DNA of 64,000 nucleotides from an uncultured Marinobacter sp. (GTDB taxonomy: Bacteria; Pseudomonadota; Gammaproteobacteria; Pseudomonadales; Oleiphilaceae): NCBI RefSeq assembly GCF_946886895.1, contig NZ_CAMPJO010000001.1:248001-312000 (forward strand), written 5' to 3'. The notes under the pieces are model-generated. The model was not told the origin of the DNA. It searched no databases and saw nothing but the letters and a program-made list of their open reading frames with translations. Shown here in pieces: positions 45,621-55,729 of the stretch; within the stretch, counting starts at the first letter, position 1; each line of letters begins with the position of its first letter. A program made the translations under genes and the position numbers.

Positions 45621-46878
45621 CAGGCTGGCCAATGACCACCCCCGTAAAGGTCTGGTTGATGTGCATCCCGTCGAACTGCTCGCCGTAGGTATTGAAACCG
45701 ATCACCTTGTGATGCCGGAGGAATTCGGAGACCGCCTCCACCTCCCCGGTCAGCTCTGCTTCCAGACGGCGCAGGAAGCAATCACAGCCGATGGTCACCA
45801 GCGGTGGCCCGACCACACGTTCGGACGCCTCGATCTGGGTGCGCACGCTGTCGAGCAGGGATTCCGGCGCCATGGCCGTCATCACGATGCCGGTCTCCAC
45901 CGCGCAATAGAAGGTCAGACTCTTGTCCGGGTTGACCCGCTGAATGGAGCGCACAAAGTAATGACCGCCGATCTTCACGCCCAGGGGACGCAGGGCGAAT
46001 ACTTTGCGATCCAGGGCTTCCACCTCCACGCCCACCGCCCGGGCGTAGGCTTCGGCCGCCGGTTCCGCGTTCAGTTCATACACCGTACGGCTCTCGGGGC
46101 AGGCATCGGTGACCACCAGTTTCTCTTGGCGATCCACCATGTGATGGGTCGAGAACACCCGGAAATCCAGAGGTGTGTTAACCAGCAGCACGGTCGCCGC
46201 TCCGGTGTGGAACTGGCCGTCATAGAACACATGGGTGTTGGCCAGCCGCTCGTCATCACCGGCCGAGCCACCAAACTGCGGAATGCTGCCCAGCGCGGCA
46301 TTCAGCGTTGCCAGCACCAGTTCCTCACGGCTGGACAGGCCATCCAGCAGGGTTATGGCAAAGGTGTTGCCCTTCACCGGCGCCAGGCGGGCATCGCGGC
46401 AGGTCGTCAGCAGGCCATCAATCACACCTTGGGCATCCTGCAGCGTGAACCGGTCCAGCTCCCGGATCAGGGCACAATCGATGGCAAAATAACGACGGTC
46501 AAAGCCAATGGCCGTGATGCAGCCACGGCCGTAACCGTCTGGCGTGATTTCCCCGGCGGAGGTGCAGCCGCAAACCCGGACGCCCTGAAAGACATGTTCC
46601 AGGGCGATCCCGAGACGGCCGAGCTCGTATTCGGCGGAGCAGAAAAACAGTACGCAACCGAGATTCGGGTGATTGAGCTGGCTGGCAAGGTTGGTGGCCG
46701 CCAGCATCGGATCCCGTGCGCTGGAACTGGCCACTCGTGCGGCCGGCAATGTCGTCGCTGACTTCATCGGAGCGGGCTCTGGAAACGGATGTCTATCCAG
46801 CGATTCTACGGCATTCGTACAGGGCGCCAATGCGACTTCAGTGCTTTTAATGGGCGCGCCAAAATGATCATAAGCCAT
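45598..46878 (-). CDS. FIST-domain sensory protein
   Basis: A 426-residue soluble protein with FIST_N (about 60-250: LGCVLFFCSAEYELGRLG, GCTSAGEITPDGYGRGCITAIGF) and FIST_C (about 260-400) domains. FIST domains are ligand-sensing modules; some relatives (NosP) bind haem and sense NO and control a partner kinase such as NahK. The overlapping kinase gene downstream makes this a likely sensor-kinase pair. Haem binding cannot be confirmed from sequence alone. ATG start after AGAGGTAG. Confidence 0.85.
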   Translation of the reverse strand: MAYDHFGAPIKSTEVALAPCTNAVESLDRHPFPEPAPMKSATTLPAARVASSSARDPMLAATNLASQLNHPNLGCVLFFCSAEYELGRLGIALEHVFQGVRVCGCTSAGEITPDGYGRGCITAIGFDRRYFAIDCALIRELDRFTLQDAQGVIDGLLTTCRDARLAPVKGNTFAITLLDGLSSREELVLATLNAALGSIPQFGGSAGDDERLANTHVFYDGQFHTGAATVLLVNTPLDFRVFSTHHMVDRQEKLVVTDACPESRTVYELNAEPAAEAYARAVGVEVEALDRKVFALRPLGVKIGGHYFVRSIQRVNPDKSLTFYCAVETGIVMTAMAPESLLDSVRTQIEASERVVGPPLVTIGCDCFLRRLEAELTGEVEAVSEFLRHHKVIGFNTYGEQFDGMHINQTFTGVVIGQPDVRPGQD

Positions 46879-46970
46879 TGATTAAACTACCTCTGAAATC
46901 AATGCCCGGTGGCGCGGCCGGTTGCAGGCGCAACAAACCGGCACTTTAGTCTTACACCAACAGCGCAAGT

Positions 46971-46991
46971 GGCGGGCTTCCCTGTCCCGCC
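46971..46991 (-). terminator. Hairpin after the porin gene
   Basis: Inverted repeat GGCGGG / CCCGCC with a nine-base loop, 16 bases past the porin stop on the minus strand. There is no T-run, so termination by this element is uncertain. Confidence 0.25.
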
Positions 46992-47006
46992 TCTGAGTCC
47001 AACTGC

Positions 47007-48110
47007 TCAGAACGTGACAATCGCACCCAGGGCGATGGTGTCCGCCTCAGTGCTGGTGGCACCGGTGGTGCGACTGCGGTCTTCGTACATATTGTATTCG
47101 GCCACCAGCTTGAAATTACTGTTAACGTCGTGGAACAAACCCAGGGTGGTGCTCTCGGTTTCCAGATCCAGAATTTCGGCATCGGTCTCGCCGTAGGAGA
47201 GCACAACCCGGTTGGCGCCAAAGGCATAGGAGCCCTGCACCAGGAAGCCGTCGGCATCGTCTTCGGAGACCGCACCGTTACCAATCAATACCGGGTTGTC
47301 ACCGGACGAGGTGAATCCCGAAGCTGCCAGGGTGAGGCCTGCGATGGAGGCCTTCACACCATAACCGACACCGGTGCTGTCCACCGTGGTGGCGCCATTT
47401 TCCGAAGACTGATAGCGACCATTCAGCCACCCGGTCAGGGCCACATCGTTCAGGTTGGCACTGTAGGTCATCTCGGATTCGAAACGCGGCGCGGCATGTT
47501 CATCGGACGGTGTGCCGGTAGCGGTATTGGCTGGGTCAAGCAGGCCAGCGGCGATCTTGAGGCCGTCCATATCCGGGCTGCGATAGGTAATCTGAGCGGA
47601 CGGTGTCGGGTACGGGTAGCCGGCGCGGATATTACCGAAGGATACGCCGCCCGGCAGGCCTGGCGAACCAAATCCCATGAGGATCTCGTCGAGGAAGATG
47701 TTCGAGCGGGCGTAGAGGCCAAAATCCTTACCGATCAGTACCTGGCCAAAATCGCCGTCTACCGTGGCGTAGAACTGACGCACATCGATGGCGGTATCGG
47801 TGGGCGCATCCAGGCTATCGTTGATGGTGGTCCAGAACGACGACCGGCCACCCAGGGTCAGATCGCCCATGTCTTTGCTGAAGTTGAAACCAATGGTATT
47901 TGGCAGAAAGCCCATCTTGATGCGTGAATCGCGGGTATCCGCCAGTTTGTCGTCGCGGTTGACGTAGAAGGCATTGAAATAACCATCCACGGAAAAGCTT
48001 GTGCCGTCCTGATTATACAATTCCACAGCGGCACTGGCGCCGGTGCTGGCGCCCATGGCGGCGGCCAGTGCGATGGCCAACGCGGACTGCCTGACGTTTT
48101 TATTGTTCAT
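47007..48110 (-). CDS. Outer-membrane porin (gram-negative porin family)
   Basis: A 367-residue general porin. The signal peptide ends ...GASTGASA and the mature chain begins AVELYNQDGTSFSVDGYFNAF. Amphipathic beta-strand alternation runs through the chain, and the C-terminus is VTF with a terminal Phe as needed for BAM-mediated assembly. Trimeric 16-strand porins of this type admit small hydrophilic solutes. ATG at 48110 gives the signal peptide; upstream codons do not fit. It is transcribed alone. Confidence 0.9.
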   Translation of the reverse strand: MNNKNVRQSALAIALAAAMGASTGASAAVELYNQDGTSFSVDGYFNAFYVNRDDKLADTRDSRIKMGFLPNTIGFNFSKDMGDLTLGGRSSFWTTINDSLDAPTDTAIDVRQFYATVDGDFGQVLIGKDFGLYARSNIFLDEILMGFGSPGLPGGVSFGNIRAGYPYPTPSAQITYRSPDMDGLKIAAGLLDPANTATGTPSDEHAAPRFESEMTYSANLNDVALTGWLNGRYQSSENGATTVDSTGVGYGVKASIAGLTLAASGFTSSGDNPVLIGNGAVSEDDADGFLVQGSYAFGANRVVLSYGETDAEILDLETESTTLGLFHDVNSNFKLVAEYNMYEDRSRTTGATSTEADTIALGAIVTF

Positions 48111-48282
48111 AGTTCCCCCGGTTATTGTTGGAAATCTGGGATCGGAGCGTCGGTTCATCCGACGGCCCCAGGCGTAATCTGTCGCCTGAATTCCATGGTC
48201 GGTTACCGGGGGAAAGGGGGAAATCCGTCTAGGGAGCCGGTTTTCTGATCATTTGGGAGGCAATGAAAACAACACTTTGGGA

Positions 48283-49692
48283 TTAAGACTCACCCGGGAA
48301 GCGGGCCAGTTCGTCGAGGCAGTCGTTGAGGAAGTCGGTCGGGTCCGCCAGCACCGCCTCGTCGGAGACCACACCAAACTGAACCTGGCCGGCGTAGCTG
48401 ACGATACTGACACCCAGGCCAATCGCCCCGGCCTGGGGCACCCAGAACATCTGTTCGGTGATCCGGCAACCGGCAATGTAGCGGGTCTCCGGCGTGCCGG
48501 GCACGTTGGAGACCACCGCGCTGGCCTTGCGATAGAACACATCCGCCACCGGCTGTCGCCAGGGTTCGGGCACCACCGAGGCGCTGGCGGCCAGGCCCCA
48601 GGCGAGACCGGGCTGCCAGCTTTTTTTCAGCCGCCGGGTCTCGTGCTTGATGCGGTAAAGCCGCTCCAGCGAACTGTTGCCGTCCACCGGCAGGGGCACA
48701 AACACCGTGCCGAAGCAGTTACCCAGGCCGCCCGGCTCCGGTCGCAGATCCTCCGGCAGACGGCCACGGATATCCACCGGCACGGCGGCATGCAATACGG
48801 CATCATCCAGCGCCTCCGGGGTCATCCCCAGGCGAGGCCGGACCGCCCCGGCCACACAGCTGAGCAGAACATCGTTGATCGTGACACCGGTGGTCCGGGC
48901 AATGGCTCGGAAGCGTTCCAGCGGCACCGGCGCCGACCAGCGGCACTGACGGCGACCCAGCAACGGTCGCTTCAGGTCGGACGGAGTATCTTCGGGCTCG
49001 ACCAGGAACTCACTGACTTCGTGTGCCAGCTTCAGGCTTCTCTGGGCCACCCGCTCAAGCACACGACCGGCGTCCTGCCACGAGTTGCCTTCGTCGGGCT
49101 CCGGTACCGGGGAGCCGGCCTGGGTGGCCGCCTGTTCCGGGGCGCCCGCCAGTTGTTCAAACCAGGCTTTGGCTGACGCCATCCAGCGCGACAGGTCGGC
49201 GGTTGCCGGTGCTCCGTAAAGCGCCGGGTATTGCCTTGGTGAGGGTGGGCACAGCCGGTCGAAAACACCCAGCAGGGACAGGCCATCGGCGTAGCAATGA
49301 TGCATACGCAACAGCAGAGCCGCGCCTCCCTCGGCATTCGGCGCCAGCCAGAATTTCCACCGTGGTCGATAGTTCGCCAGCGGCTGGTTCAGCCGGGCCG
49401 ACACCCATTCCTGCAGGGCTTCGGGGGTCAAACGATCAATGATCACATCCAGGTGATGCTTGAGATCAAAGGTCGGATCCGGCTCCCACCACCAGGCCGG
49501 CGCCCGATACACCGGCCGGTACCGGAATCGCTCCCAGGCCAGCCAGTACACCCGGATAAATTCCCTCAGACGGGGCGCCGTCAGCCCGTCCACACGCATC
49601 ATGACGGTAATCGTCATGGGATTATCCGGGCGCTCCAGGGCCAGCCAGGCCGAATCCGCAGGTAGCAGGAGGTGCGATTGCTGGTGACTCAA
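48283..49692 (-). CDS. Wax ester synthase/diacylglycerol acyltransferase (WS/DGAT)
   Basis: A 469-residue acyltransferase that joins fatty acyl-CoA to a fatty alcohol or diacylglycerol to make storage wax esters or triacylglycerol. The catalytic HHxxxDG motif is H131-H132-C-Y-A-D136-G137. The C-terminal half has the conserved NDVLL and SNVPGT(P) segments (GVTINDVLLSC, VVSNVPGTPE). The N-terminus aligns with the family from the first residue, yet the only in-frame start is TTG at 49692; no ATG precedes it. Such enzymes are a hallmark of Marinobacter and Acinetobacter. It is divergent from an alpha/beta hydrolase that may act on the same lipids. Confidence 0.88.
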   Translation of the reverse strand: MSHQQSHLLLPADSAWLALERPDNPMTITVMMRVDGLTAPRLREFIRVYWLAWERFRYRPVYRAPAWWWEPDPTFDLKHHLDVIIDRLTPEALQEWVSARLNQPLANYRPRWKFWLAPNAEGGAALLLRMHHCYADGLSLLGVFDRLCPPSPRQYPALYGAPATADLSRWMASAKAWFEQLAGAPEQAATQAGSPVPEPDEGNSWQDAGRVLERVAQRSLKLAHEVSEFLVEPEDTPSDLKRPLLGRRQCRWSAPVPLERFRAIARTTGVTINDVLLSCVAGAVRPRLGMTPEALDDAVLHAAVPVDIRGRLPEDLRPEPGGLGNCFGTVFVPLPVDGNSSLERLYRIKHETRRLKKSWQPGLAWGLAASASVVPEPWRQPVADVFYRKASAVVSNVPGTPETRYIAGCRITEQMFWVPQAGAIGLGVSIVSYAGQVQFGVVSDEAVLADPTDFLNDCLDELARFPGES

Positions 49693-50009
49693 ACCCGGAT
49701 ATCCCTGGATGGTGGTGATGCGTGAAAACCGAACCCGGCATTGTGCCAGACATGCCCCACCGTCTCCATAGAGAGGGCCAGTGCGCGGGATTACAAAATG
49801 TTACACGTGAATAACCTTTCACACCTATACTCGTTATAAGCCAAGGTGCAATGGTTATTAAAAATCTGGCCCGATCATCGATTGGCCCTGGATCGACGTA
49901 AATATAGTGTCCAGCGCCAATAAATCGCGGCCCGGAACCGGTTAAAAATGAATACCGGTATCCGCCATAATCATAAAGAACCCGTTGCCGTGCCGGTAGG
50001 AGAGCAGTT
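49693..50009. other. Divergent intergenic region between WS/DGAT and the alpha/beta hydrolase
   Basis: This 317-base gap is AT-rich between about 49795 and 49975. A possible plus-strand promoter is TTACAC at 49801-49806 with TATACT at 49826-49831 (19-base spacer, longer than ideal). No operator, small RNA or coding frame was recognised. Confidence 0.35.
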
Positions 50010-50933
50010 ATGAAAGCGAGCCATGTTCGCAAGCTGATCAAGCCGATCGACAGTGCCTACTCGGAAATGTTTTCGGGGCGGGTCTATCGGGTTGGCAAAG
50101 GCGCAGTTTCCGTCCGCAACCACAGTGGTGAGGCGGAGCAGACGGTGATTGGCGTCCATGGGTTCCTGGAAAACCACTGCTACTTTACCCAGGCTTACGA
50201 GTCACCGGCTACCGAACTGATATTGCTGACCTGCAGCAACTATCACATCCCGGTTAACGGGGTGACACCGGAAGCCCCGGACTGGGGAGTGCCCATCAAG
50301 CACCTGGAAGGCACCATTGAATACGATGCCTGCATTCTGAACCAGGCCCTGAGCAATCTGCCGACCACCGGTAACATCCGGGTGCACGGCCATTCCCGGG
50401 GTGGCGCTGTGATTCTGGAAGCGCTCAGCCGGCGGCCGGAGCTGTACGAGGATGTCGAAGTCATCCTGGAAGCACCGGCACTGCCCCAGGGCAAGCTGCA
50501 CGCTCTGGTGACGACCCTGCTGGAGCCAGTCAGCCACGGCATGTGGCCCTGGCTGATCCGCTTGATCAACAGCGCACCGTCGTCCGCTTACGGCCAGACC
50601 TTCTTCGGCAAGATGAATCCACGCAAGAAACAACTGCTGAGCAAGCTGTTCTCCGCCACCATTGACCACCTCACCATTGTGCGCAACATCGAAAATATCA
50701 TGGAGTGGATGGCACGCACGGACACCTCCGTGTACGACGAGGTCCGGCACGGCACCTTCCTGATTCCCGCCGTTGACCGGATTCTGGATCGCACCGCCAT
50801 GCTGGCCAGCGCGCGCCAAAGCCCGACCACCATGCGCATCGTGGAGACCGGAGCACCCAGCCACTTCATCACCCTCGACAGCAGGGAATGGGTACCCGGC
50901 TTCGACACGATGCCGACCGCCGCCCAAGGTTAG
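50010..50933 (+). CDS. Alpha/beta-hydrolase fold protein
   Basis: A 307-residue soluble hydrolase. The oxyanion-loop region VIGVHGFLENH and nucleophile elbow HGHSRGG (Ser) are clear; the acid is not certain, and a late His is in SHFITLDSREWVPGF. It has no signal peptide. Lipase, esterase or thioesterase activity is possible; the divergent wax ester synthase suggests a lipid substrate. ATG start after TAGGAGAGCAG. Confidence 0.8.
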   Translation: MKASHVRKLIKPIDSAYSEMFSGRVYRVGKGAVSVRNHSGEAEQTVIGVHGFLENHCYFTQAYESPATELILLTCSNYHIPVNGVTPEAPDWGVPIKHLEGTIEYDACILNQALSNLPTTGNIRVHGHSRGGAVILEALSRRPELYEDVEVILEAPALPQGKLHALVTTLLEPVSHGMWPWLIRLINSAPSSAYGQTFFGKMNPRKKQLLSKLFSATIDHLTIVRNIENIMEWMARTDTSVYDEVRHGTFLIPAVDRILDRTAMLASARQSPTTMRIVETGAPSHFITLDSREWVPGFDTMPTAAQG

Positions 50934-51027
50934 AGTTGTGCCCGGATAATGCATCAACCTGCTGCACTCGGCGGCAAGCTCCGCTAAACTGGCCCGCTTC
51001 CCCGTCAGGTTGAACGGAGCCAACCCC

Positions 51028-51777
51028 ATGTACCGTGAGCGCCTCGTCGCCACCGACGTTCAGTCAGAGAGCGCCCGCAGGCTGCGGACATTGCTGCTGG
51101 AGTACCACGATTTTCGCCGGCACAAGGCGGAGCACCCCCTGCAGGAGACTGCCGCCAGAATCGCGTCCTGGCAGGGGGAACGGCTGAAGGCAACCCACCT
51201 TGACCTCTACCAGCACCCCGGCTATCACCAAGGCCTGGAATTCCTGCTGACCGATCTGTACGCACCGGCCGGGATGACTCGCCGGGATGACAACATCGAC
51301 CGGGTGTTCCCCAAGATGGTGAAGTGGCTGCCGGATAACCTGCTGGACACCTTCGCCGGTCTGGTTGAACTGAACCTGATCACCCAGCAGCTGGACCTGG
51401 AACTGGCGGAACTGTTCCATCAACGGGGCATGGCCACCGATTCGATCACCCGCGAACACTACTGCATGGCCTACCGGGCCAGCGAGCGACTGGAGCAACG
51501 AAAAAAGCAGATTACCCTGGTGGCGGATGTCGGCCATCAGCTCGAGCGCTATGTCCGCAACCGGACGCTGGGGTGGCTGTTATCGATCAGTCGCGCGCCG
51601 GCGGAAATGGCCGATCTCACCGATCTGCACAGCTTTCTGCACCGGGGCTACACGGCGTTCCGGAAGATGGACGATGTGACCTTGCTGATTGAACGGCTGG
51701 TCACCCGGGAACGACAGGTGATGAACAATATCGTCAACGGTCACCCGGAGCCGTTCCGCCTGCCCGGTGACCTGTAA
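51028..51777 (+). CDS. Conserved hypothetical protein of the FFLEELY-motif type
   Basis: A 249-residue soluble, mostly helical protein. Its segment GLEFLLTDLYAPAGMTRRDDN corresponds to the FFLEELY motif that names this family of uncharacterised proteobacterial proteins. Function is unknown. ATG at 51028 with GGAG at suitable distance; a GTG/TTG-type start six codons earlier is possible. Members are commonly found near PHA or lipid genes in pseudomonads, which agrees with its neighbours. Confidence 0.75.
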   Translation: MYRERLVATDVQSESARRLRTLLLEYHDFRRHKAEHPLQETAARIASWQGERLKATHLDLYQHPGYHQGLEFLLTDLYAPAGMTRRDDNIDRVFPKMVKWLPDNLLDTFAGLVELNLITQQLDLELAELFHQRGMATDSITREHYCMAYRASERLEQRKKQITLVADVGHQLERYVRNRTLGWLLSISRAPAEMADLTDLHSFLHRGYTAFRKMDDVTLLIERLVTRERQVMNNIVNGHPEPFRLPGDL

Positions 51778-51797
51778 AACAACAGCCGGCCTGACAG

Positions 51798-52076
51798 TCA
51801 GGCCTTGATGATCTGGTCCAGTTGGGAGTGAATTTCCTGCTCAATGCGTGATTTGAAGGGCCGCAGCATCATGCCCAGCTCCAGGCGGATGTGCAGTTCC
51901 GTCGGAGTGATGTTCAGGTGCCCCTTGACGCCACTGCGTTTGAATTTCAACTGGTCACCCTCCCACTGGTAGTGCACGTCGAACTGGCTGGACAGATCCC
52001 GGGCCAGGGTTTCGGCGGCCTGTCTCGCGTGTTCTTTATCCAGAGTGTGCGGGCGGCGTACATCAATCACGGACAT
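51798..52076 (-). CDS. Polyhydroxyalkanoic acid system family protein
   Basis: A 92-residue cytoplasmic protein of the small family found near PHA-granule genes. It is recognised by the N-terminal RPHTLDKEHARQAAETLARDL and the later GHLNITPTELHIRLELG segments. Its role is unclear, possibly granule-associated. It lies opposite to ubiE, in the place its homologue has upstream of ubiE in Pseudomonas. No phaC or phasin gene is in this window. Confidence 0.82.
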   Translation of the reverse strand: MSVIDVRRPHTLDKEHARQAAETLARDLSSQFDVHYQWEGDQLKFKRSGVKGHLNITPTELHIRLELGMMLRPFKSRIEQEIHSQLDQIIKA

Positions 52077-52142
52077 GAATCGGTTTTCTCTCGAATTTGA
52101 ACGGTTTTACAGTGTAAGGCGGGATTAAACTCGTCGCCACCC

Positions 52143-52170
52143 TTGTAGCAACCCCGTCAACGGTTAGAAT
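52143..52170 (+). promoter_or_regulatory. Probable sigma-70 promoter of the ubiE operon
   Basis: TTGTAG at 52143-52148 and TAGAAT at 52165-52170, separated by 16 bases, 30 bases before the ubiE start. It is the best -35/-10 pair in the 124-base gap. An inverted repeat CCCCGT/ACGGGG overlaps it and might affect the transcript start. Confidence 0.45.
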
Positions 52171-52200
52171 ACGGGGTTCAGATTCTGACAGGACATCCCC

Positions 52201-52992
52201 ATGAGCGAGCAGCAAGCGCCAGCCAGCCAGGCCGGAAACAGCAACGGCCAGGACGACGTCACCCATTTCGGCTTTCGCAACGTGCCCAAGAGCCAGAAGG
52301 CGAGCCAGGTGGCCGAAGTGTTCCACAGCGTGGCCGGCAAATACGACCTCATGAATGATCTGATGTCCATGGGTATCCACCGCCTCTGGAAACGCTTCAC
52401 CATCGAGCTTTCCGGTGTGCGGCCAGGCCACCGCGTGCTCGACATCGCTGGCGGCACCGGCGACCTGACCATGAAATTCTCGGATCTGGTGGGCACCAGC
52501 GGTCGCGTGGTACTGGCCGACATCAATGCCTCCATGCTGGAAGTGGGGCGTGGCCGCCTGATCGACCGGGGGTACGCCGGCAATATCGACTATGTCCAGG
52601 CGGATGCCGAGCACCTGCCCTTTCCGGACAATCATTTCAATGCCGTCTCCATCGCCTTCGGCCTGCGCAATGTCACCGACAAGGACCAGGCCCTGCGGGA
52701 CATGGCCCGGGTACTCAGGCCCGGTGGCAAGCTTATGGTGCTGGAATTTTCCAAACCCACCAACCCGCTGCTGAGCAAAGCCTACGACACCTATTCTTTC
52801 TCGGCCCTGCCATTGATGGGACAACTGTTCGCGGGCGACAGCGAGAGCTACAAATATCTGGCGGAATCCATCCGCATGCACCCGGACCAGGACACCCTCA
52901 AGGGCATGATGGAAAACGCCGGTCTGGTGAACTGCAAGTACTACAACATGACCGGTGGCATCGTCGCGCTGCATGTGGGAATCAAGCCCTGA
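52201..52992 (+). CDS. ubiE: Ubiquinone/menaquinone C-methyltransferase UbiE
   Basis: SAM-dependent C-methyltransferase acting on 2-polyprenyl-6-methoxy-1,4-benzoquinol (and demethylmenaquinol where present). 263 residues with family signatures [17 protein letters not shown], the SAM motif [12 protein letters not shown] and [11 protein letters not shown]. Start ATG after AGGACATC. First gene of ubiE-ubiJ-ubiB; its TGA overlaps the ubiJ ATG by one base. Confidence 0.97.
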   Translation: MSEQQAPASQAGNSNGQDDVTHFGFRNVPKSQKASQVAEVFHSVAGKYDLMNDLMSMGIHRLWKRFTIELSGVRPGHRVLDIAGGTGDLTMKFSDLVGTSGRVVLADINASMLEVGRGRLIDRGYAGNIDYVQADAEHLPFPDNHFNAVSIAFGLRNVTDKDQALRDMARVLRPGGKLMVLEFSKPTNPLLSKAYDTYSFSALPLMGQLFAGDSESYKYLAESIRMHPDQDTLKGMMENAGLVNCKYYNMTGGIVALHVGIKP

Positions 52993-53633
52993 TGTTTCCC
53001 GGCCCGACTCTGCTCTCTGCTGTCTCCGCAATCCTGGAAAGTGCCCTGAACCGGGCACTGGCGCTGGATCCGGCGGGGCAACAGGCACTGATGGCAGCAC
53101 TGACAGGCCCGATCCAGTTCAATATTACCGGGCCGCTTGCCCTCACCTATACTCTGAACCGGGCCGGTGATCGCATCCGGGTGGGCAGCCAGCCCGCCGA
53201 CCAGCCGGCCCTGGAGATAACCGGCAAACCCATGGCGTTTGCCACCCTGGCCACCGGTGACGACCGGATACTGGCCACTGGCCGCCTCGAGATAACCGGA
53301 GACACCGCGCTGGCCCACCAGTTCCAGCGCGCCCTGAGCCAACTCGATCCGGACTGGGAAGCCGCCATGGCCCGCCACCTCGGCGATGTACCCGCCCACT
53401 TTCTTGGCCAGCGCGTTCGCGGCGCCATACGCTGGAGCCGGCAGGCGTTTCAGTCCCTCAATGCCAATATCGAGGAATACGTGCACGAGGAAAGTCGCAG
53501 CTTGCCGGGGCGACGGGAGCTGGAGGCAACGTTTGAGGATATCGACCAGATCAGCCTCCGTGCAGCGCGACTGGAGGCGCGGCTGAATCTGCTTGAAGAT
53601 TGCGGCACCACTGACCAACCGGAGAGCCCGTGA
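52992..53633 (+). CDS. ubiJ: Ubiquinone biosynthesis accessory factor UbiJ
   Basis: A 213-residue SCP2-domain protein that binds ubiquinone intermediates and nucleates the soluble Ubi complex with UbiK. The SCP2 part covers roughly residues 20-120 and a coiled-coil tail follows ([21 protein letters not shown]). It overlaps ubiE by one base and ubiB by GTGA. Confidence 0.9.
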   Translation: MFPGPTLLSAVSAILESALNRALALDPAGQQALMAALTGPIQFNITGPLALTYTLNRAGDRIRVGSQPADQPALEITGKPMAFATLATGDDRILATGRLEITGDTALAHQFQRALSQLDPDWEAAMARHLGDVPAHFLGQRVRGAIRWSRQAFQSLNANIEEYVHEESRSLPGRRELEATFEDIDQISLRAARLEARLNLLEDCGTTDQPESP

Positions 53634-55273
53634 CTCGCCTGCAACGCCTGCTCCGAATTGCCTGGGTGTTCTGCCGTTACCGGCTGGACACGTTTCTGCC
53701 GCTGTCAGAACTGCCCGCCCCCCTGAAGGTGTTTTTTCTGCTGGCACCCTGGCACCTGTTTCCCCAGCCCAAGCTCAGCCGTGGCGATCGGCTGCGTCTG
53801 GCGCTGGAGGAACTGGGCCCGGTCTTCGTCAAATTTGGCCAGATCCTCTCCACCCGGCGGGACCTGCTGCCGGACGACATGGCCGAGTCCCTGAAAAACC
53901 TCCAGGACCGGGTTCCGCCCTTTCCCAGCGACGTCGCCCGGGGCATCATTGAAACCTCCCTGGGTGCGCCGGTCGCAGAGCTGTTTGCCGAATTCAGTCC
54001 GGACCCGATGGCCTCCGCCTCCGTCGCCCAGGTCCACGCCGCGACGCTGCGCAACGGCCAGAAAGTCGTGGTCAAGGTGTTGCGCCCCGGCATCGAAAAG
54101 GTCATCCGCCAGGACCTGGCCCTGATGTACCTGATGGCCGGACTGCTGGAAAAATACTGGTCCGAAGGCAAACGCCTGCACCCGGTGGAAGTCGTCGCAG
54201 ACTACGATTCCACCATCCATGACGAACTGGACCTGCAGCGGGAAGCCGCCAACGCCAGCCAGCTGCGCCGGAATTTCGAGAACTCCTCGCTGATCTATAT
54301 CCCCTTCATCGACTGGGACTACACCCGCAAAACCGTGCTGGTGATGGAACGCATTCACGGTATTCCCATCGCCGATACCGCCGCGCTCAAAGCGGCCGGT
54401 GCGAACATGAAGGTCCTGGCAGAGAAAGGCGTGGAAATCTTCTTTACCCAGGTGTTCCGGGACAGTTTCTTCCACGCTGATATGCACCCCGGCAATATTT
54501 TCGTGGACGTTTCCAACCCGGCCGACCCCCGGTACATCGCCATCGATTTCGGCATCGTCGGCACTCTGGCACCGGACGACCAGAGCTACCTTGCCCGCAA
54601 CCTGCTCGCCTTCTTCCGACGGGATTACCGACAGGTGGCGCAATTGCACATCCAGTCCGGCTGGGTGCCGCCGGACACCCGGGTAAACGAGTTCGAGGCC
54701 GCCATCCGCACGGTGTGCGAGCCCATTTTCGAAAGGCCCCTGAAAGACATCTCGTTCGGCCACTTCCTGCTCCGGCTGTTCCAGACCGCGCGACGCTTCA
54801 ACATGGAAGTGCAGCCGCAGTTAGTGCTGCTACAGAAGACACTGCTGAACGTCGAGGGCCTGGGCCGCCAGCTGTACCCGGACCTGGATCTCTGGAGTAC
54901 CGCGCAGCCATTCCTGGAAACCTGGATGCGCAAGCGCATTGGTCCCTCCGGGCTGATCAAATCGCTGCAATCCCACCTGCCCTCCTGGCTCGAGCAGTCG
55001 CCGGAAATGCCGCAACTGGTACACGACGCGCTGCTGCAGCTTCGCCATGCCGGGCCCACAAAACCGCAGAATCGCGCTACACTGGAGTTGCTCCGGGAAC
55101 AGCAGAAGCGTACCGAGCGGCGGTGGCGAAGAACCGCGCTGGCCGCTCTTCTGGTTGCTGGTGCGCTGCTCGGCACCCAACCCGAGTCCCGGCTCTGGCT
55201 GGAGACACTTCCGGCCTGGAGCTGGGCGCTGCTGGCCATGGCCAGTGCACTGGTGCTCCGGGGCGGCCGATAA
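53630..55273 (+). CDS. ubiB: Ubiquinone biosynthesis ATPase/kinase-like protein UbiB
   Basis: Atypical kinase-like ATPase needed for ubiquinone synthesis; 547 residues. The KxGQ motif ([15 protein letters not shown]), the Ala-rich loop ([11 protein letters not shown]), the catalytic [10 protein letters not shown] and the metal-binding IAIDFGIVG are present. Two C-terminal hydrophobic segments (about 500-545) anchor it in the inner membrane. GTG start overlapping the ubiJ stop. Confidence 0.96.
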   Translation: MTRLQRLLRIAWVFCRYRLDTFLPLSELPAPLKVFFLLAPWHLFPQPKLSRGDRLRLALEELGPVFVKFGQILSTRRDLLPDDMAESLKNLQDRVPPFPSDVARGIIETSLGAPVAELFAEFSPDPMASASVAQVHAATLRNGQKVVVKVLRPGIEKVIRQDLALMYLMAGLLEKYWSEGKRLHPVEVVADYDSTIHDELDLQREAANASQLRRNFENSSLIYIPFIDWDYTRKTVLVMERIHGIPIADTAALKAAGANMKVLAEKGVEIFFTQVFRDSFFHADMHPGNIFVDVSNPADPRYIAIDFGIVGTLAPDDQSYLARNLLAFFRRDYRQVAQLHIQSGWVPPDTRVNEFEAAIRTVCEPIFERPLKDISFGHFLLRLFQTARRFNMEVQPQLVLLQKTLLNVEGLGRQLYPDLDLWSTAQPFLETWMRKRIGPSGLIKSLQSHLPSWLEQSPEMPQLVHDALLQLRHAGPTKPQNRATLELLREQQKRTERRWRRTALAALLVAGALLGTQPESRLWLETLPAWSWALLAMASALVLRGGR

Positions 55274-55300
55274 CCGATAAAGATTGCAGGATTCACGAAA

Positions 55301-55717
55301 ATGCAAGATTGCTCCGATAACGTCGACAACCCTGACTGGCTGGATAGCATCCGCTGGACACCGGAAGGCCTGGTACCGGCCATCGCCCAGGACGCCGACA
55401 CCGGTGATATTCTGATGATGGCGTGGATGAACCGGGAATCCCTGCGGCTGACCGCAGAGGAGGGCCATGCGGTGTATTGGTCCCGCTCCCGGGGCAAGCT
55501 CTGGCGCAAGGGCGAAACCTCCGGCCACGAACAGGTCATCCGGGACATCCGGCTGGACTGCGACGAGGACGTGATTCTGCTGAAAGTGGAACAAAAAGGC
55601 GGCATTGCCTGCCATACTGGCAGGCGTAGCTGCTTTTACCGGTCCCTGAAAGACCGCCAGTGGGTCAGCGTGGACCCGGTGATCAAAGACCCGGACGCCA
55701 TTTACGGCAGCAACTGA
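55301..55717 (+). CDS. hisI: Phosphoribosyl-AMP cyclohydrolase HisI
   Basis: Histidine biosynthesis step 3: opens the adenine ring of phosphoribosyl-AMP. 138 residues with [23 protein letters not shown], the metal-binding DCDED and [14 protein letters not shown] start 28 bases after ubiB; 12 bases before hisE. HisI and HisE are separate proteins, as in Pseudomonas, rather than fused as in enterics. Confidence 0.96.
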   Translation: MQDCSDNVDNPDWLDSIRWTPEGLVPAIAQDADTGDILMMAWMNRESLRLTAEEGHAVYWSRSRGKLWRKGETSGHEQVIRDIRLDCDEDVILLKVEQKGGIACHTGRRSCFYRSLKDRQWVSVDPVIKDPDAIYGSN

Positions 55718-55729
55718 GGAGCACGGACC

